Source: Gluconacetobacter johannae (GTDB lineage: Bacteria; Pseudomonadota; Alphaproteobacteria; Acetobacterales; Acetobacteraceae). From it: a stretch of 64,000 nucleotides of DNA. Positions within the stretch are counted from its first letter, which is position 1. The number at the start of each line of letters is the position of its first letter. The translations under genes and the position numbers were made by a program. The stretch lies in the NCBI RefSeq assembly GCF_025994435.1, contig NZ_BAQK01000037.1, positions 1-64,000 of the forward strand, given 5' to 3'. Shown here piece by piece: positions 42,605 through 51,658 of this stretch. The notes below the pieces were generated by a model that saw nothing but the letters and a program-made list of their open reading frames with translations, did not search any database and had not been told where the DNA came from.

Positions 42605-44394
42605 CGCATTTCCTCGACCGGCTCCACGCCCAGCACCGCCAGACCCGACCGGATCACCGTGGCCGTCGCTTCCACCATCGCCAGCTTCGTCCGCGTGGCC
42701 TGCGGATCGTCCTCTTGCAGGAAGCGCAATGTCGCATCATCGCGGCCGCGATTCCACAATGTATGGAAATCCGCCGCCAGCTCGCCCAGATAGAACGCGA
42801 CCCGGTGCGGCTCCTTCGCCTGGGCCGCCCCCTCGATCGTGCGCGGCCACTGGGCCATGCGGCGCAGCAGCGCCAGTTCGGCGTCCGACTCCAGCCCGTC
42901 CAGCGGCGCCTCGGCCAGCGCCACCGGCGTGATGGCGTCCGCCCCCAGCATCTCCTGCGCCGCGCGCAGCACCGAGCGGCAGCGGGCGTGGGCGTACTGG
43001 ACGTAGAACACCGGGTTGTCGCGCGTCTGGGCCACCACCTGGTCCAGGTCGAATTCCATCTGGGCGTCGGCCTTGCGCGTCAGCATGGTGAAGCGGACGG
43101 CGTCGCGCCCGACCTCGTCGATCAGGTCGCGCAGGGTGACGAACGTGCCGGCGCGCTTGGACATACGCACCGGCTGGCCGTCGCGCACGATCCGCACGAT
43201 CTGGCACAGCAGCACGTCGAGGTCGGGCTTGCCCGCCTCGCCCGCCAGCGCCTTCACCGCCGCCTTCATCCGGGTGACATATCCCCCGTGATCGGCGCCC
43301 CAGACATCGATCAGCACATCCGCGCCCCGGCGGATCTTGTCGTCGTGATAGCCGATATCGTTGGCGAAATAAGTGTTCGACCCGTCAGACTTGCGGAGCG
43401 GGCGGTCAACGTCGTCGCCGAACGCGGTCGAACGGAACAGGGTCTGGGGCCGGGCCTCCCAATCGTCGGGCAGCTTGCCCTTCGGCGGCTCCAGCACGCC
43501 TTCATACAGCAGGCCCAGCGCATCCAGGCGGCCGATCGCGCAGTCGGTCACCCCATCGGCCAGGATCTGCGCCTCGCTGGTGAAGACGTCATGACGCACG
43601 CCCAGCGCTTCGAGGTCCTCGCGGATCATCCGCATCATCTCGGCGACGGTGAAGGATTTCACGGTCGCGAACCAGACATCGACCGGGGCGGCCACCGCCC
43701 CCGCACCCGCCAGGCCGGTGCCGTGCAGCTCGGCCAGCGCCTGGCCGACCGGCACCAGGTAGTCGCCGCCGTACTGGATCCCGCCCGGCACCAGGGCCGC
43801 GAACGCGTCCTCGTCCATCGGGGTGCCGATGGCCTGCAGGTAGCGCCAGTAGGCCGCCCAGGCGAGGGCCGAAACCTGCGCGCCGGCGTCGTTGATGTAA
43901 TATTCCTTGGTGACGTCGTACCCGGCCTTCAGCAGCAGGTTGGCCAGCGCGTCGCCCACCACCGCGCCACGGCAATGGCCGACATGCATCGGCCCGGTGG
44001 GGTTGGCCGAGACATACTCGACATTCACCCGCACCCCCTGCCCGATCGCGGCGTCGCCGTACGATTCCCCGGCCCGCAGCACGTCCGACACGACCGACCG
44101 CAGGACCCCGGCGTCCAGCGTCAGATTGACGAATCCCGGCCCGGCGGGCTCGGCCCTGGCGATGCCCGGCGCCGCAACCAGCGCCGCCGCCAGTTCGGCC
44201 GCGATGTCGGCCGGGCGGCGGCGGGCGATCTTCGCCACCAGCAGGGCCGCGTTGGTCGCCATGTCGCCGTGGGCCGCATCGCGGGTGGGCGTCAGTTCCA
44301 CGCGGGCCGCGACCTCGTCCGGCAGGTCGGGCACGATGCGCCGCACGGCCTCCTGCACATACGAGAGATAGCGGACGAACAGGCTGTCTGACAT
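42601..44394 (-). CDS. argS: Arginine-tRNA ligase
   Basis: 597 residues, class I synthetase. N-terminal Add-1 domain, then the HIGH box in SANPTGPMHVGHCRGAVVGD, and a KMSKS equivalent in MSKRAGTFVTLRDLIDEVG. The C-terminal anticodon domain ends LRFLQEDDPQATRTKLAMVEATATVIRSGLAVLGVEPVEEM. ATG 44394 (MSDSLFVRYLSYV) is preferred; the frame is open for a further 65 codons of unlikely sequence. 62 bp after dgt. Confidence 0.97.
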   Translation of the reverse strand: MSDSLFVRYLSYVQEAVRRIVPDLPDEVAARVELTPTRDAAHGDMATNAALLVAKIARRRPADIAAELAAALVAAPGIARAEPAGPGFVNLTLDAGVLRSVVSDVLRAGESYGDAAIGQGVRVNVEYVSANPTGPMHVGHCRGAVVGDALANLLLKAGYDVTKEYYINDAGAQVSALAWAAYWRYLQAIGTPMDEDAFAALVPGGIQYGGDYLVPVGQALAELHGTGLAGAGAVAAPVDVWFATVKSFTVAEMMRMIREDLEALGVRHDVFTSEAQILADGVTDCAIGRLDALGLLYEGVLEPPKGKLPDDWEARPQTLFRSTAFGDDVDRPLRKSDGSNTYFANDIGYHDDKIRRGADVLIDVWGADHGGYVTRMKAAVKALAGEAGKPDLDVLLCQIVRIVRDGQPVRMSKRAGTFVTLRDLIDEVGRDAVRFTMLTRKADAQMEFDLDQVVAQTRDNPVFYVQYAHARCRSVLRAAQEMLGADAITPVALAEAPLDGLESDAELALLRRMAQWPRTIEGAAQAKEPHRVAFYLGELAADFHTLWNRGRDDATLRFLQEDDPQATRTKLAMVEATATVIRSGLAVLGVEPVEEMR

Positions 44395-44456
44395 GCGATG
44401 CGGTTTCCCAAAAAGCCGACGAATAAGGAATGGGTGGGCGAAGAATGATGGGCGTT

Positions 44457-45614
44457 TCAGCCCGGCACGGACAGATCCGTCAACCGTCGATGTTCCTCCA
44501 TCGCGAATCGGTCCGTCATTCCCGCTATATAATCCGCCACGACCCGGCGCGCACCGGCGGGGTCGGCCGCCTGCGCCTGCTGGCGCCACCCGTCGGGCAG
44601 CAGGGACACATCCTGCGCCAGGATCGAGAAGATCGATTCGACCGCCATCCGCGCCTTGCGCGTCATGCGGTTCACCCGCCAGTGGCGATACAGGCGGGCG
44701 TAGAGGAACGTCCGGATCGCCCCGTTGTCGCGGGCCATGGGGGCGCTGTACGCCACCACCGGCCGTCCCGCGCGCCGCACGTCGTCGGCCGAAGCCGGGG
44801 CCAGCTCGTCCAGGTTGCGCCGGGTCTGCTCCCTCAGGTCCACCGCCAGCGCGTTGATGACGCGGCGGATGGTCTCGTGCCGCAGGCGGGCATCGACATC
44901 CAGGTCGGCCGCGCCGGCCAGCCCGCGCACCTGGGCCAGGGCCGGCCCCACCACCGGCAGATCCACCAGGTCCGACAAGTGCAGCAGGCCGGCGCGCAGT
45001 CCGTCATCCAGGTCGTGGGCGTGGTAGGCGATGTCGTCGGACATCGCCGCGACCTGCGCCTCGACCGAGGCGTACTGGCCCAGGTCCTGCCCCATCCGGT
45101 CCGCGTAATCCGCAATGTAGCCGGTCGGATGATCGACCGGCCCGTTATGCTTCACCAGGCCTTCCAGGGTCTCCCACGTCAGGTTCAGCCCGTCGAAGGC
45201 GAAATACCGCCGTTCCAGCTTGGTCACCTGGCGCAGCGTCTGGGTGTTGTGATCGAACCCGCCCCAGTCGCGCATCGCCGCCGCCAGCGCGTCCTCGCCG
45301 GCGTGGCCGAAGGGCGTGTGGCCCAGGTCGTGCGCCAGGGCCAGCGTTTCGGTCAGGTCCTCGTCCACCGCCAGGCTGCGGGCGATCGACCGGGCGATCT
45401 GGGCGACCTCCAGCGAATGGGTCAGGCGCGTGCGGAAGAAATCGCCCTCGTGATTGACGAAGACCTGCGTCTTGTACTGCAAGGTCCGGAAGCCGGCCGA
45501 ATGCAGGACGCGGTCCCGGTCCCGCTGCCAGGGCGTGCGGGTCGGAGCCTCGGGCTCGGGGTACAGGCGGCCACGGGCGGCGCCCGTCTGGACAGCGTAG
45601 GATGCGATGCTCAT
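44457..45614 (-). CDS. dgt: Deoxyguanosinetriphosphate triphosphohydrolase-like protein (HD domain)
   Basis: 385 residues. HD-superfamily metal site: TRLTHSLEVAQIARSIARS (first His) and LALAHDLGHTPFGHAGEDAL (His-Asp), with the Asp in AMSDDIAYHAHDLDDG. Members hydrolyse dNTPs to deoxynucleosides plus triphosphate and control the dNTP pool. This is the usual alphaproteobacterial dgt-like protein upstream of argS. ATG 45614 gives the family N-terminus; the frame is open to 45707. Divergent from the Fe-S carrier gene. Confidence 0.92.
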   Translation of the reverse strand: MSIASYAVQTGAARGRLYPEPEAPTRTPWQRDRDRVLHSAGFRTLQYKTQVFVNHEGDFFRTRLTHSLEVAQIARSIARSLAVDEDLTETLALAHDLGHTPFGHAGEDALAAAMRDWGGFDHNTQTLRQVTKLERRYFAFDGLNLTWETLEGLVKHNGPVDHPTGYIADYADRMGQDLGQYASVEAQVAAMSDDIAYHAHDLDDGLRAGLLHLSDLVDLPVVGPALAQVRGLAGAADLDVDARLRHETIRRVINALAVDLREQTRRNLDELAPASADDVRRAGRPVVAYSAPMARDNGAIRTFLYARLYRHWRVNRMTRKARMAVESIFSILAQDVSLLPDGWRQQAQAADPAGARRVVADYIAGMTDRFAMEEHRRLTDLSVPG

Positions 45615-45730
45615 ATATACCCTCATCCCGCACGGGCGGCGGCTCCGGCATCGGATGCGCCGGGCACGCCCCCGTCGATAACCCGCCCGGCGCCACAAGG
45701 CCAGCATGCCCTGGTCCGGCCGGACCGACG

Positions 45731-46090
45731 ATGGTGATCCGAATGGACGTGTCCCCCCCTGCCTTCAGCGTTTCGCCCGAGGCCGTCAGCCGGCTGGAAG
45801 AGATCGTCGCGTCCCAGCCGGGGGCCGGCGCGCAGGGCCTGCGCGTGGCGGTGCTGGCCGGCGGCTGCAACGGGTTCCAGTACAGCTTCGCCCTGGATGC
45901 CGACACGCGGGCCGACGATACGGTCATTCCGGCAGGACGCGCGCGGGTGCTGGTCGATCCGGCGAGCCTGGACCTGCTGGCGGGGGCGGAACTGCATTTC
46001 AACGATTCGCTGATGGGGGCGCATTTCACCGTCCGTAACCCCAATGCGACTGCGTCCTGCGGCTGCGGCACCAGCTTTTCCATCGACTGA
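45731..46090 (+). CDS. erpA: A-type iron-sulfur cluster carrier (HesB/IscA/ErpA family)
   Basis: About 119 residues (ATG 45731; ATG 45743 is an alternative four codons in). The three cluster-binding cysteines are in place: GGCNGFQYSF and the C-terminal SCGCGTSF. LHFNDSLMGAHFTVRNPNATASCGCG is diagnostic. It delivers Fe-S clusters to target apoproteins. ErpA, IscA and SufA are hard to separate by eye; location away from isc/suf genes and next to dgt and xth is typical of the alphaproteobacterial ErpA-like gene. Stop overlaps the xth start by one base (TGATGA). Confidence 0.88.
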   Translation: MVIRMDVSPPAFSVSPEAVSRLEEIVASQPGAGAQGLRVAVLAGGCNGFQYSFALDADTRADDTVIPAGRARVLVDPASLDLLAGAELHFNDSLMGAHFTVRNPNATASCGCGTSFSID

Positions 46091-46866
46091 TGAAAATCGC
46101 CACCTGGAACGTCAATTCCGTCCGCCAGCGTCAGCAGCATGTCCTGGACTGGCTGGACCGGGAAAAGCCCGATCTGCTCGGCCTGCAGGAAATCAAGTGC
46201 GAAAGCGCGGCCTTCCCGGCCGAGGCGTTTCGCGAAGCGGGCTACGACAGTGTCGTCGTCGGGCAGAAAAGCTATAACGGCGTCGCGATTCTCAGCCGCC
46301 TGCCCTTCGAGGTCACGGCGCAGGGGCTGCCCTTTCTGGACGACGACGCCCCGCAGGCGCGCTATGTCGAAGTCCGGGCCGCCGGGCTGGTGTTCGGCAA
46401 TCTGTATCTGCCCAACGGCAATTCGGGCGGCAGCATCGGCTACGCCGCCAAGCTGGCCTTCATGGAGGCGCTGGCGCTGCATGCCCGCGCCCTGCTGGAG
46501 GCCGGGACCGACTTCATCCTGGCCGGGGATTACAACGTCTGCCCGACCGACGAGGATTGCGCCCCCGGCGCCCTGCCCCCGACCGACGCCCTGCTGCGCC
46601 CCGAAACCCGCGCGGCCTTCCGGCGCCTGCTGTGGCTGGGCCTGACGGATGCGGTGCGCGCCCTGCATCCGCATGGCCGGCATTACACGTTCTGGGATTA
46701 CCAGGCAGGCGCGTGGCCCCGCGACAGCGGGCTGCGTATCGACCACGCCCTGCTGTCGCCGCGTATTGCCGAACGGCTGCTGGCCGCCGAGCCGGACCGT
46801 GACGAACGCGGGCGCGCCCAGCCGTCGGACCATGTGCCCCTGATCGTGGCGATCGAGGACCAGTAA
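46090..46866 (+). CDS. xth: Exodeoxyribonuclease III
   Basis: 258 residues, EEP fold. It cuts DNA at abasic sites and removes 3' blocks in base-excision repair. Catalytic motifs: IATWNVNSVRQR (Asn), LLGLQEIKCE (Glu), FILAGDYNVCPTDEDC (Asp and Asn), HYTFWDYQAGAW and LRIDHALLS with a final QPSDHVPLI (Asp-His). Usual length. Translationally coupled to the Fe-S carrier gene, an arrangement common in the group. Confidence 0.94.
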   Translation: MKIATWNVNSVRQRQQHVLDWLDREKPDLLGLQEIKCESAAFPAEAFREAGYDSVVVGQKSYNGVAILSRLPFEVTAQGLPFLDDDAPQARYVEVRAAGLVFGNLYLPNGNSGGSIGYAAKLAFMEALALHARALLEAGTDFILAGDYNVCPTDEDCAPGALPPTDALLRPETRAAFRRLLWLGLTDAVRALHPHGRHYTFWDYQAGAWPRDSGLRIDHALLSPRIAERLLAAEPDRDERGRAQPSDHVPLIVAIEDQ

Positions 46867-46914
46867 GGCGCCGTCACGCCGTCCGGTCCCCGATTCCGCC
46901 TGCTTGGGACGCGA

Positions 46915-47280
46915 TCAGCGCCAGCCCGGACGGACCCAGACCCAGCTCGGCCCGCGCCGCTCCCACCGTCCGGGTCCCCAGCCGCCATGGCCGCCATAGC
47001 GGACATAACGCCCCGGCATCCACACATAGCCGCCGGGACCCCAGTCCCAGACACCCTGCTGCCAGACCCAGCCCCGCCCGCGTGGCGGCGGCACGGCCTC
47101 GTAGCGCACGGCCGGCGGCGGCGGCGGCGACCAGCCCGGCCGCGTGGGTCCATAACGGTAATACCCACCCCCGCCCGGATAGGGCTGGGCCTGTGCGGAT
47201 GACATGTCGTGCCCCGCCAGGCCGATTCCTGCGACAATGCCCAGCGCCAGAAGGGCGCGGCGGGCAATCTGCCTCGTCAT
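46915..47280 (-). CDS. WxxGxW-repeat secreted protein
   Basis: 121 residues. Signal peptide (MTRQIARRALLALGIVAGIGLAGHDMSSAQA) followed by a Gly/Tyr/Pro-rich spacer and repeats of the form WxxGxW or YVWxPGRY: GRGWVWQQGVWDW, GYVWMPGRYV and RRGPSWVWVRPGW. This matches the YXWGXW/BcpO-like repeat family of proteobacterial envelope proteins of unknown function. An AGGAGG ribosome site lies 11 nt before the ATG. Stand-alone gene, convergent with xth. Confidence 0.85.
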   Translation of the reverse strand: MTRQIARRALLALGIVAGIGLAGHDMSSAQAQPYPGGGGYYRYGPTRPGWSPPPPPAVRYEAVPPPRGRGWVWQQGVWDWGPGGYVWMPGRYVRYGGHGGWGPGRWERRGPSWVWVRPGWR

Positions 47281-47426
47281 GATGGAAAACCTCCTGCATG
47301 CGGGCGGAACAGGCAAGCCGCCCCGCGCCATCCGAAACACTGTGCGCCGATCATCGTGGCGGCGGAATGGCGAAATGTCGCGGTGTGTAACGCAGTTCCA
47401 TCAGGACGCACCGTCCCGGGATACCG

Positions 47427-48812
47427 TCAGGACGCGCCGTCCCGGCGACGCTGCGTCACCAGTCCCAGCGCCAGGATCAGCATCAGGGTCACACTCCCCA
47501 GTTCGATCTGGATGCGGGTGTCGGGCGTCAGCATCATCGTGACCATCACCAGCACGATGGCGCCCACCGTCAGCCACGACAGGTAGGGAAACAGCAGCAT
47601 GGGAAAGGCCGGGCTGCGCCCCGCGCGGTGCATCCGCCGGCGCAGGCTGATCTGGGCGAACACCACCATCAGATAATCGAACAGGATCACCGCGCCCGAC
47701 GCATTCAGCAGGAAGCCGAAGACCTCGCTCGGAAAGGTCGCGGCCACGACCGTCATCAATGCCGCGATCGCCGCCCCCATCGAAATCGCCCGGCGCGGCG
47801 TGCCGCTGGGCCCGGTCCGGACCAGCCAGTGCGGGGCGTCGCCATGGGCCGCCATCTCGAACAGGATGCGCGAGGTGACGTAGAGCGTGGAATTGAGGCA
47901 CGAGGCGATGGCGATCAGCACCACCACCGTCATCGCCCCCTCGGCCCCCGGGATGCCGATCCGGTGCAGGACCTCGAGAAACGGGGAGTGGCCGGGCTGG
48001 ATCTGGTTCCAGGGCACCAGGCACAGGATGATGCCCAGCGAGCACAGGTAGAACAGCATGACGCGGATCACGACGGTGCGGATCGCCTGCACGATGTTCC
48101 GCCCCGGATTGTCGGTTTCCGCCGCCGCGACGGTCGCGATCTCGGCCCCCGCGAAGGTGAACAGGATGGCCGGCAGCAGCGACAGCGACGCGCTGAAGCC
48201 GTGCGGCATGAAACCACCCTGGTCCCACAGATTCGCGACGGTGCCGCCGAACGACGGGCCGAGCATGCCGAACAGCGCCAGCCCGGCGATGACCGAGAAC
48301 AGGCCGATCGCCGTGATCTTCATCAGCGAGAACCAGAATTCGAACTCGCCATATCCCCGGACCGAGAACATGTTGACGCCCGTCATCGCCCCGATCAGCA
48401 CCAGTGCCACCGGCAGTTGCGGGCAACCCAGCATAGGGGCCACGATCAGCGCGGCCGCCTTCGCCTCGACCGAGGCCACCACCACCCAGAACAGCCAGTA
48501 CGACCATCCGGTGACGAAGGCCGCCCGTGCGCCCAGCCCGCGCCGGACATGGCCCACGAACGACCCCGAATCGGGACTGTCGATCGCCATTTCGCCCAGC
48601 ATACGCATGACCAGGAAGACGATCAGCCCGGCCAGGACATAGGACAGCAGCACCAGCGGCCCCGCGCCCTGGATCATCACCGACGTGTTCACGAACAGCC
48701 CCGCGCCGATCATGCCCCCGATCGCGATCATCGAGACATGGCGGCTGCGTAGCGAATGGGCCAGTCCGGCGCCCATGCCCGCCCCGTTATCCGTGGCGCC
48801 GTCCTTCGCCAT
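47427..48812 (-). CDS. Amino acid permease (APC superfamily, GABA permease-like)
   Basis: About 461 residues, 12 transmembrane helices. The AAT-family opening LAHSLRSRHVSMIAIGGMIGAGLFVNT and the third-helix GEMAIDSPDSGSFVGH and GWSYWLFWVVVASVEAKAAAL match GabP/AnsP/ProY-type H+ symporters; FTFAGAEIATVAAAETDNPGRN is the usual TM6-7 region. Substrate cannot be decided; GABA-, proline- and aromatic-amino-acid permeases share these motifs. A GTG at 48827 would overlap the EipB gene stop by a few bases; ATG 48812 is used here. Eight bp behind the EipB-family gene. Confidence 0.88.
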   Translation of the reverse strand: MAKDGATDNGAGMGAGLAHSLRSRHVSMIAIGGMIGAGLFVNTSVMIQGAGPLVLLSYVLAGLIVFLVMRMLGEMAIDSPDSGSFVGHVRRGLGARAAFVTGWSYWLFWVVVASVEAKAAALIVAPMLGCPQLPVALVLIGAMTGVNMFSVRGYGEFEFWFSLMKITAIGLFSVIAGLALFGMLGPSFGGTVANLWDQGGFMPHGFSASLSLLPAILFTFAGAEIATVAAAETDNPGRNIVQAIRTVVIRVMLFYLCSLGIILCLVPWNQIQPGHSPFLEVLHRIGIPGAEGAMTVVVLIAIASCLNSTLYVTSRILFEMAAHGDAPHWLVRTGPSGTPRRAISMGAAIAALMTVVAATFPSEVFGFLLNASGAVILFDYLMVVFAQISLRRRMHRAGRSPAFPMLLFPYLSWLTVGAIVLVMVTMMLTPDTRIQIELGSVTLMLILALGLVTQRRRDGAS

Positions 48813-48820
48813 GCCGCCGC

Positions 48821-49669
48821 TCAGCACCGGTGGGGCGCCGGGGCGGGGGTGAAGCTACGCAATGTTCCTCGCATGCGGAAATCTCCGAAATCCATGTCCA
48901 GCCGGTCCGAGACACCATTCGCGAAATAGCGCATGCCGATCGCGTAGTCGGGGCGCATATCGTGCGACGACGGCGTATAGAACGCCACATGCACCCGTCC
49001 CGACGACAGGCGGGACAGGGCGGCGAAGGGGCTGTCGGACGGCGGCGGCGACCAGCCCAGCATCATGACATAGGTATATTGCGGGCCGTCGGCCCCGGTG
49101 CCATCGAACAGCAGCGGCGTGATCGACGTCTCGCCGGCCTGGGCCGCGCGGACGATCGCGGCGGTATGCGCCATCGGGAACAGCGTCCCGGCCGGCAGCG
49201 GCAGGACGCGGCCCGCAGGCTGGCTGTAGCGGATCTCGCCGCCCGAGGCCGCCATCGTGGCCTCGCCCCTCAACTGGGTGACCGGCGCGCCGTTCGAGGT
49301 CTGAACGGTGCGAAAGACCAGATGACGCCCGTCCTTGGCTTCCAGCGTGGCGTAGTCGGACACCAGTTCGGTCGTCACGCCGGACCGCGAGACCGTCTGC
49401 AGGCGCAATTTCTGCTGCGTCGACCAGGCGGTGCAGGCATCGGACACGGCAAAGACCATCGTGCCGCTGGCCGCGACCGTATCGCCCCCGCCGACCGATT
49501 GAAGGGTCAGGTCATAGGTCGCGCGATGACCGGCCAGCACCACCGGCGCCGGCGTCGCGGCATGGGCGGACGCCCCCCCGGACAGCAGGCCGGCGGCAAG
49601 ACATATCCCGGCCGCGATACCCATCCGGACCCGCGCCGGCGTCCCGAAGGGAAAGGACCACCGTTTCAT
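48821..49669 (-). CDS. eipB: EipB-family cell envelope integrity protein (DUF1849)
   Basis: About 282 residues. Signal peptide (RMGIAAGICLAAGLLSGGASAHA) then the DUF1849 pattern: AGHRATYDLTLQS, SDACTAWSTQQKL, DYATLEAKDGRHLVFRTV, LPAGTLFPMAHT, LLFDGTG and the C-terminal PDYAIGMRYFANGVSDRLDMDFGDFRMRGTL. In Brucella EipB is a periplasmic spiral-like beta protein needed for envelope integrity, with a conserved disulfide. The Cys in SDAC is kept here, and the other Cys is the very last residue (PAPHRC), which is unusual placement for the pair. Start choice (49669 or 49687) is uncertain because no ribosome site is clear. 68 bp after aspS. Confidence 0.85.
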   Translation of the reverse strand: MKRWSFPFGTPARVRMGIAAGICLAAGLLSGGASAHAATPAPVVLAGHRATYDLTLQSVGGGDTVAASGTMVFAVSDACTAWSTQQKLRLQTVSRSGVTTELVSDYATLEAKDGRHLVFRTVQTSNGAPVTQLRGEATMAASGGEIRYSQPAGRVLPLPAGTLFPMAHTAAIVRAAQAGETSITPLLFDGTGADGPQYTYVMMLGWSPPPSDSPFAALSRLSSGRVHVAFYTPSSHDMRPDYAIGMRYFANGVSDRLDMDFGDFRMRGTLRSFTPAPAPHRC

Positions 49670-49737
49670 CACGTCAGCAGAACGCATCGGGGCGGCGCGC
49701 GCAACGACAATGCCTCCGAACCGCCCCGACCAGCCGC

Positions 49738-51537
49738 TTATGCCTTGGCGGTCGCGCCCGGTTTGGGGCGCGGCAGGTCCAGCGCCAGCGACAGTTCCTT
49801 CAGCCGCGCGGGCGGAACGGGGGCGGGCGCGCCCATCATCAGGTCCTCGCCCTGCTGGTTGAGCGGGAACAGGATGACCTCGCGGATATTGGGCTCGTCG
49901 GCCAGCAGCATGACCATGCGGTCCACGCCGGGCGCCGAACCGCCATGCGGCGGCGCGCCGTAGCGGAAGGCGTTGAGCATGCCGCCGAACCGGGCCTCGA
50001 CCTCGGATTCGGGATAGCCCGCGATCTCGAACGCGCGGATCATCACCTCGGGCCGGTGGTTGCGGATCGCGCCCGACGACAGTTCCACGCCGTTGCAGAC
50101 GATATCGTACTGATAGGCGGTGATCGTCAGCGGGTCCTGGCTGTTCAGCGCCTCCAGACCGCCCTGCGGCATCGAGAACGGGTTGTGCGAGAAGTCGATC
50201 AACCCGGTTTCCTCATTGCGCTCGTACATCGGGAAATCGGTGATCCAGCAGAAGCGGAACGCATCCTTTTCGATCAGGTCCAGTTCGGTCGCGATGCGGG
50301 TCCGCACCAGGCCCGAGAATTTCACGACTTCGTCGCCGCGTCCGGCGGCGAAGAACACGGCGTCGCCCGCCTTCAGGCCCGTCTTCTCGCGGATCGCGGC
50401 GACGCGCGCGGGTTCCAGGTTCTTGGCGATCGGGCCCTTGCCGCCTTCCTCGTCGAAGATGATGTAGCCCAGGCCGCCGGCCCCGGCCTCGCGCGCCCAG
50501 GCGTTCAGCTTGTCATAGAAGGCGCGCGGACGATCGCCCGCGCCGGGTGCCGGAATCGCGCGCACCTCGCCGCCGCCGGCCACGATCTTCGCGAACAGGC
50601 CGAAGCCGGAATCGGCGAACGCCTCGGTCACGTCGCTCAGCAGCAGGGGGTTACGCAGGTCGGGCTTGTCGCTGCCGTAGCGCGCCATGGCGGTGGCGTA
50701 GGGAATGCGCTCGAACGGGGCGGCGCTGACGGTGCGGCCGCCACCGAATTCGCGGAACACGCCTTCCATCACCGGCTCCAGCGTCGCGAACACGTCTTCC
50801 TGGGTCGCGAACGCCATCTCGAAATCAAGCTGGTAGAATTCGCCCGGCGACCGGTCGGCGCGCGCGGCCTCGTCGCGGAAACAGGGGGCGATCTGGAAAT
50901 ACCGGTCGAACCCCGCGACCATGGCAAGCTGCTTGAACTGCTGCGGCGCCTGCGGCAGCGCGTAGAACTTGCCCGGATGCATCCGCGCCGGCACCAGGAA
51001 GTCGCGCGCGCCCTCGGGGGACGAAGCGGTCAGGATCGGGGTCTGGAATTCGACGAATCCCTGGTCGGTCATGCGGCGGCGCAGGCTGGTGATGACCTGC
51101 GCGCGCAGCATCATGTTGCGATGGACCTTGTCGCGCCGCAGGTCGATATACCGGTAGGTCAGGCGCAGGTCCTCGGGATAATGCTCGTGCCCCGCCACCT
51201 GGAACGGCAGTACGTCGGCCGCCGACTGGACATCGACCTCGCGCGCGCGAAGTTCGATCTCGCCGGTCGGCAGGTTCGGGTTCTTCGTCGCGTCGTCGCG
51301 CAGCACGACCTCGCCGGTGATGGTCAGCACGCTCTCGACGCGGATGCGCTCGACGGTCTCCAGCACCGGCGAACCCGCCGGGATCACGATCTGGGTAATT
51401 CCGAAATGGTCGCGCAGGTCGATGAACAGCAGGCCGCCATGATCGCGCTTGCTGTGCACCCAGCCGGAGAGGCGGGCGGTCTGCCCGGCGTCGCTGGCCC
51501 GAAGGGCGGCGCAGCTATGGGTACGATAGGGATGCAT
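49738..51537 (-). CDS. aspS: Aspartate-tRNA(Asp/Asn) ligase
   Basis: 599 residues, class II, bacterial type with the GAD insertion domain (residues ~280-420). Anticodon OB fold near RLSGWVHSKRDHGGLLFIDLRDHFGITQ, motif 2 FRDEAARADRSPGEFYQLDFEM, and motif 3 GAPPHGGSAPGVDRMVMLL. No asnS is visible in the window; many Acetobacteraceae use AspRS plus the GatCAB amidotransferase, which would require a non-discriminating enzyme. ATG 51537 is preferred; 12 upstream codons are open. Confidence 0.96.
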   Translation of the reverse strand: MHPYRTHSCAALRASDAGQTARLSGWVHSKRDHGGLLFIDLRDHFGITQIVIPAGSPVLETVERIRVESVLTITGEVVLRDDATKNPNLPTGEIELRAREVDVQSAADVLPFQVAGHEHYPEDLRLTYRYIDLRRDKVHRNMMLRAQVITSLRRRMTDQGFVEFQTPILTASSPEGARDFLVPARMHPGKFYALPQAPQQFKQLAMVAGFDRYFQIAPCFRDEAARADRSPGEFYQLDFEMAFATQEDVFATLEPVMEGVFREFGGGRTVSAAPFERIPYATAMARYGSDKPDLRNPLLLSDVTEAFADSGFGLFAKIVAGGGEVRAIPAPGAGDRPRAFYDKLNAWAREAGAGGLGYIIFDEEGGKGPIAKNLEPARVAAIREKTGLKAGDAVFFAAGRGDEVVKFSGLVRTRIATELDLIEKDAFRFCWITDFPMYERNEETGLIDFSHNPFSMPQGGLEALNSQDPLTITAYQYDIVCNGVELSSGAIRNHRPEVMIRAFEIAGYPESEVEARFGGMLNAFRYGAPPHGGSAPGVDRMVMLLADEPNIREVILFPLNQQGEDLMMGAPAPVPPARLKELSLALDLPRPKPGATAKA

Positions 51538-51636
51538 GATCTCGTCCTGTGTCACCAAAAACGGGCTGGCCAAAAAGCTGGCAGGTCCGGGCGACGCGCG
51601 CCCGTCCCGGTCGAAGGCGGAGGAAGCCGACCGAAG

Positions 51637-51655
51637 CCGCCCCTGTCAAGGGCGG
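51637..51655 (-). terminator. Hairpin just after mtnA
   Basis: CCGCCC / GGGCGG with a seven-base loop, starting four bases after the mtnA stop on the minus strand and ~100 bp before aspS. No T-run follows, so it may only partly separate the two genes. Confidence 0.4.
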
Positions 51656-51658
51656 GGG

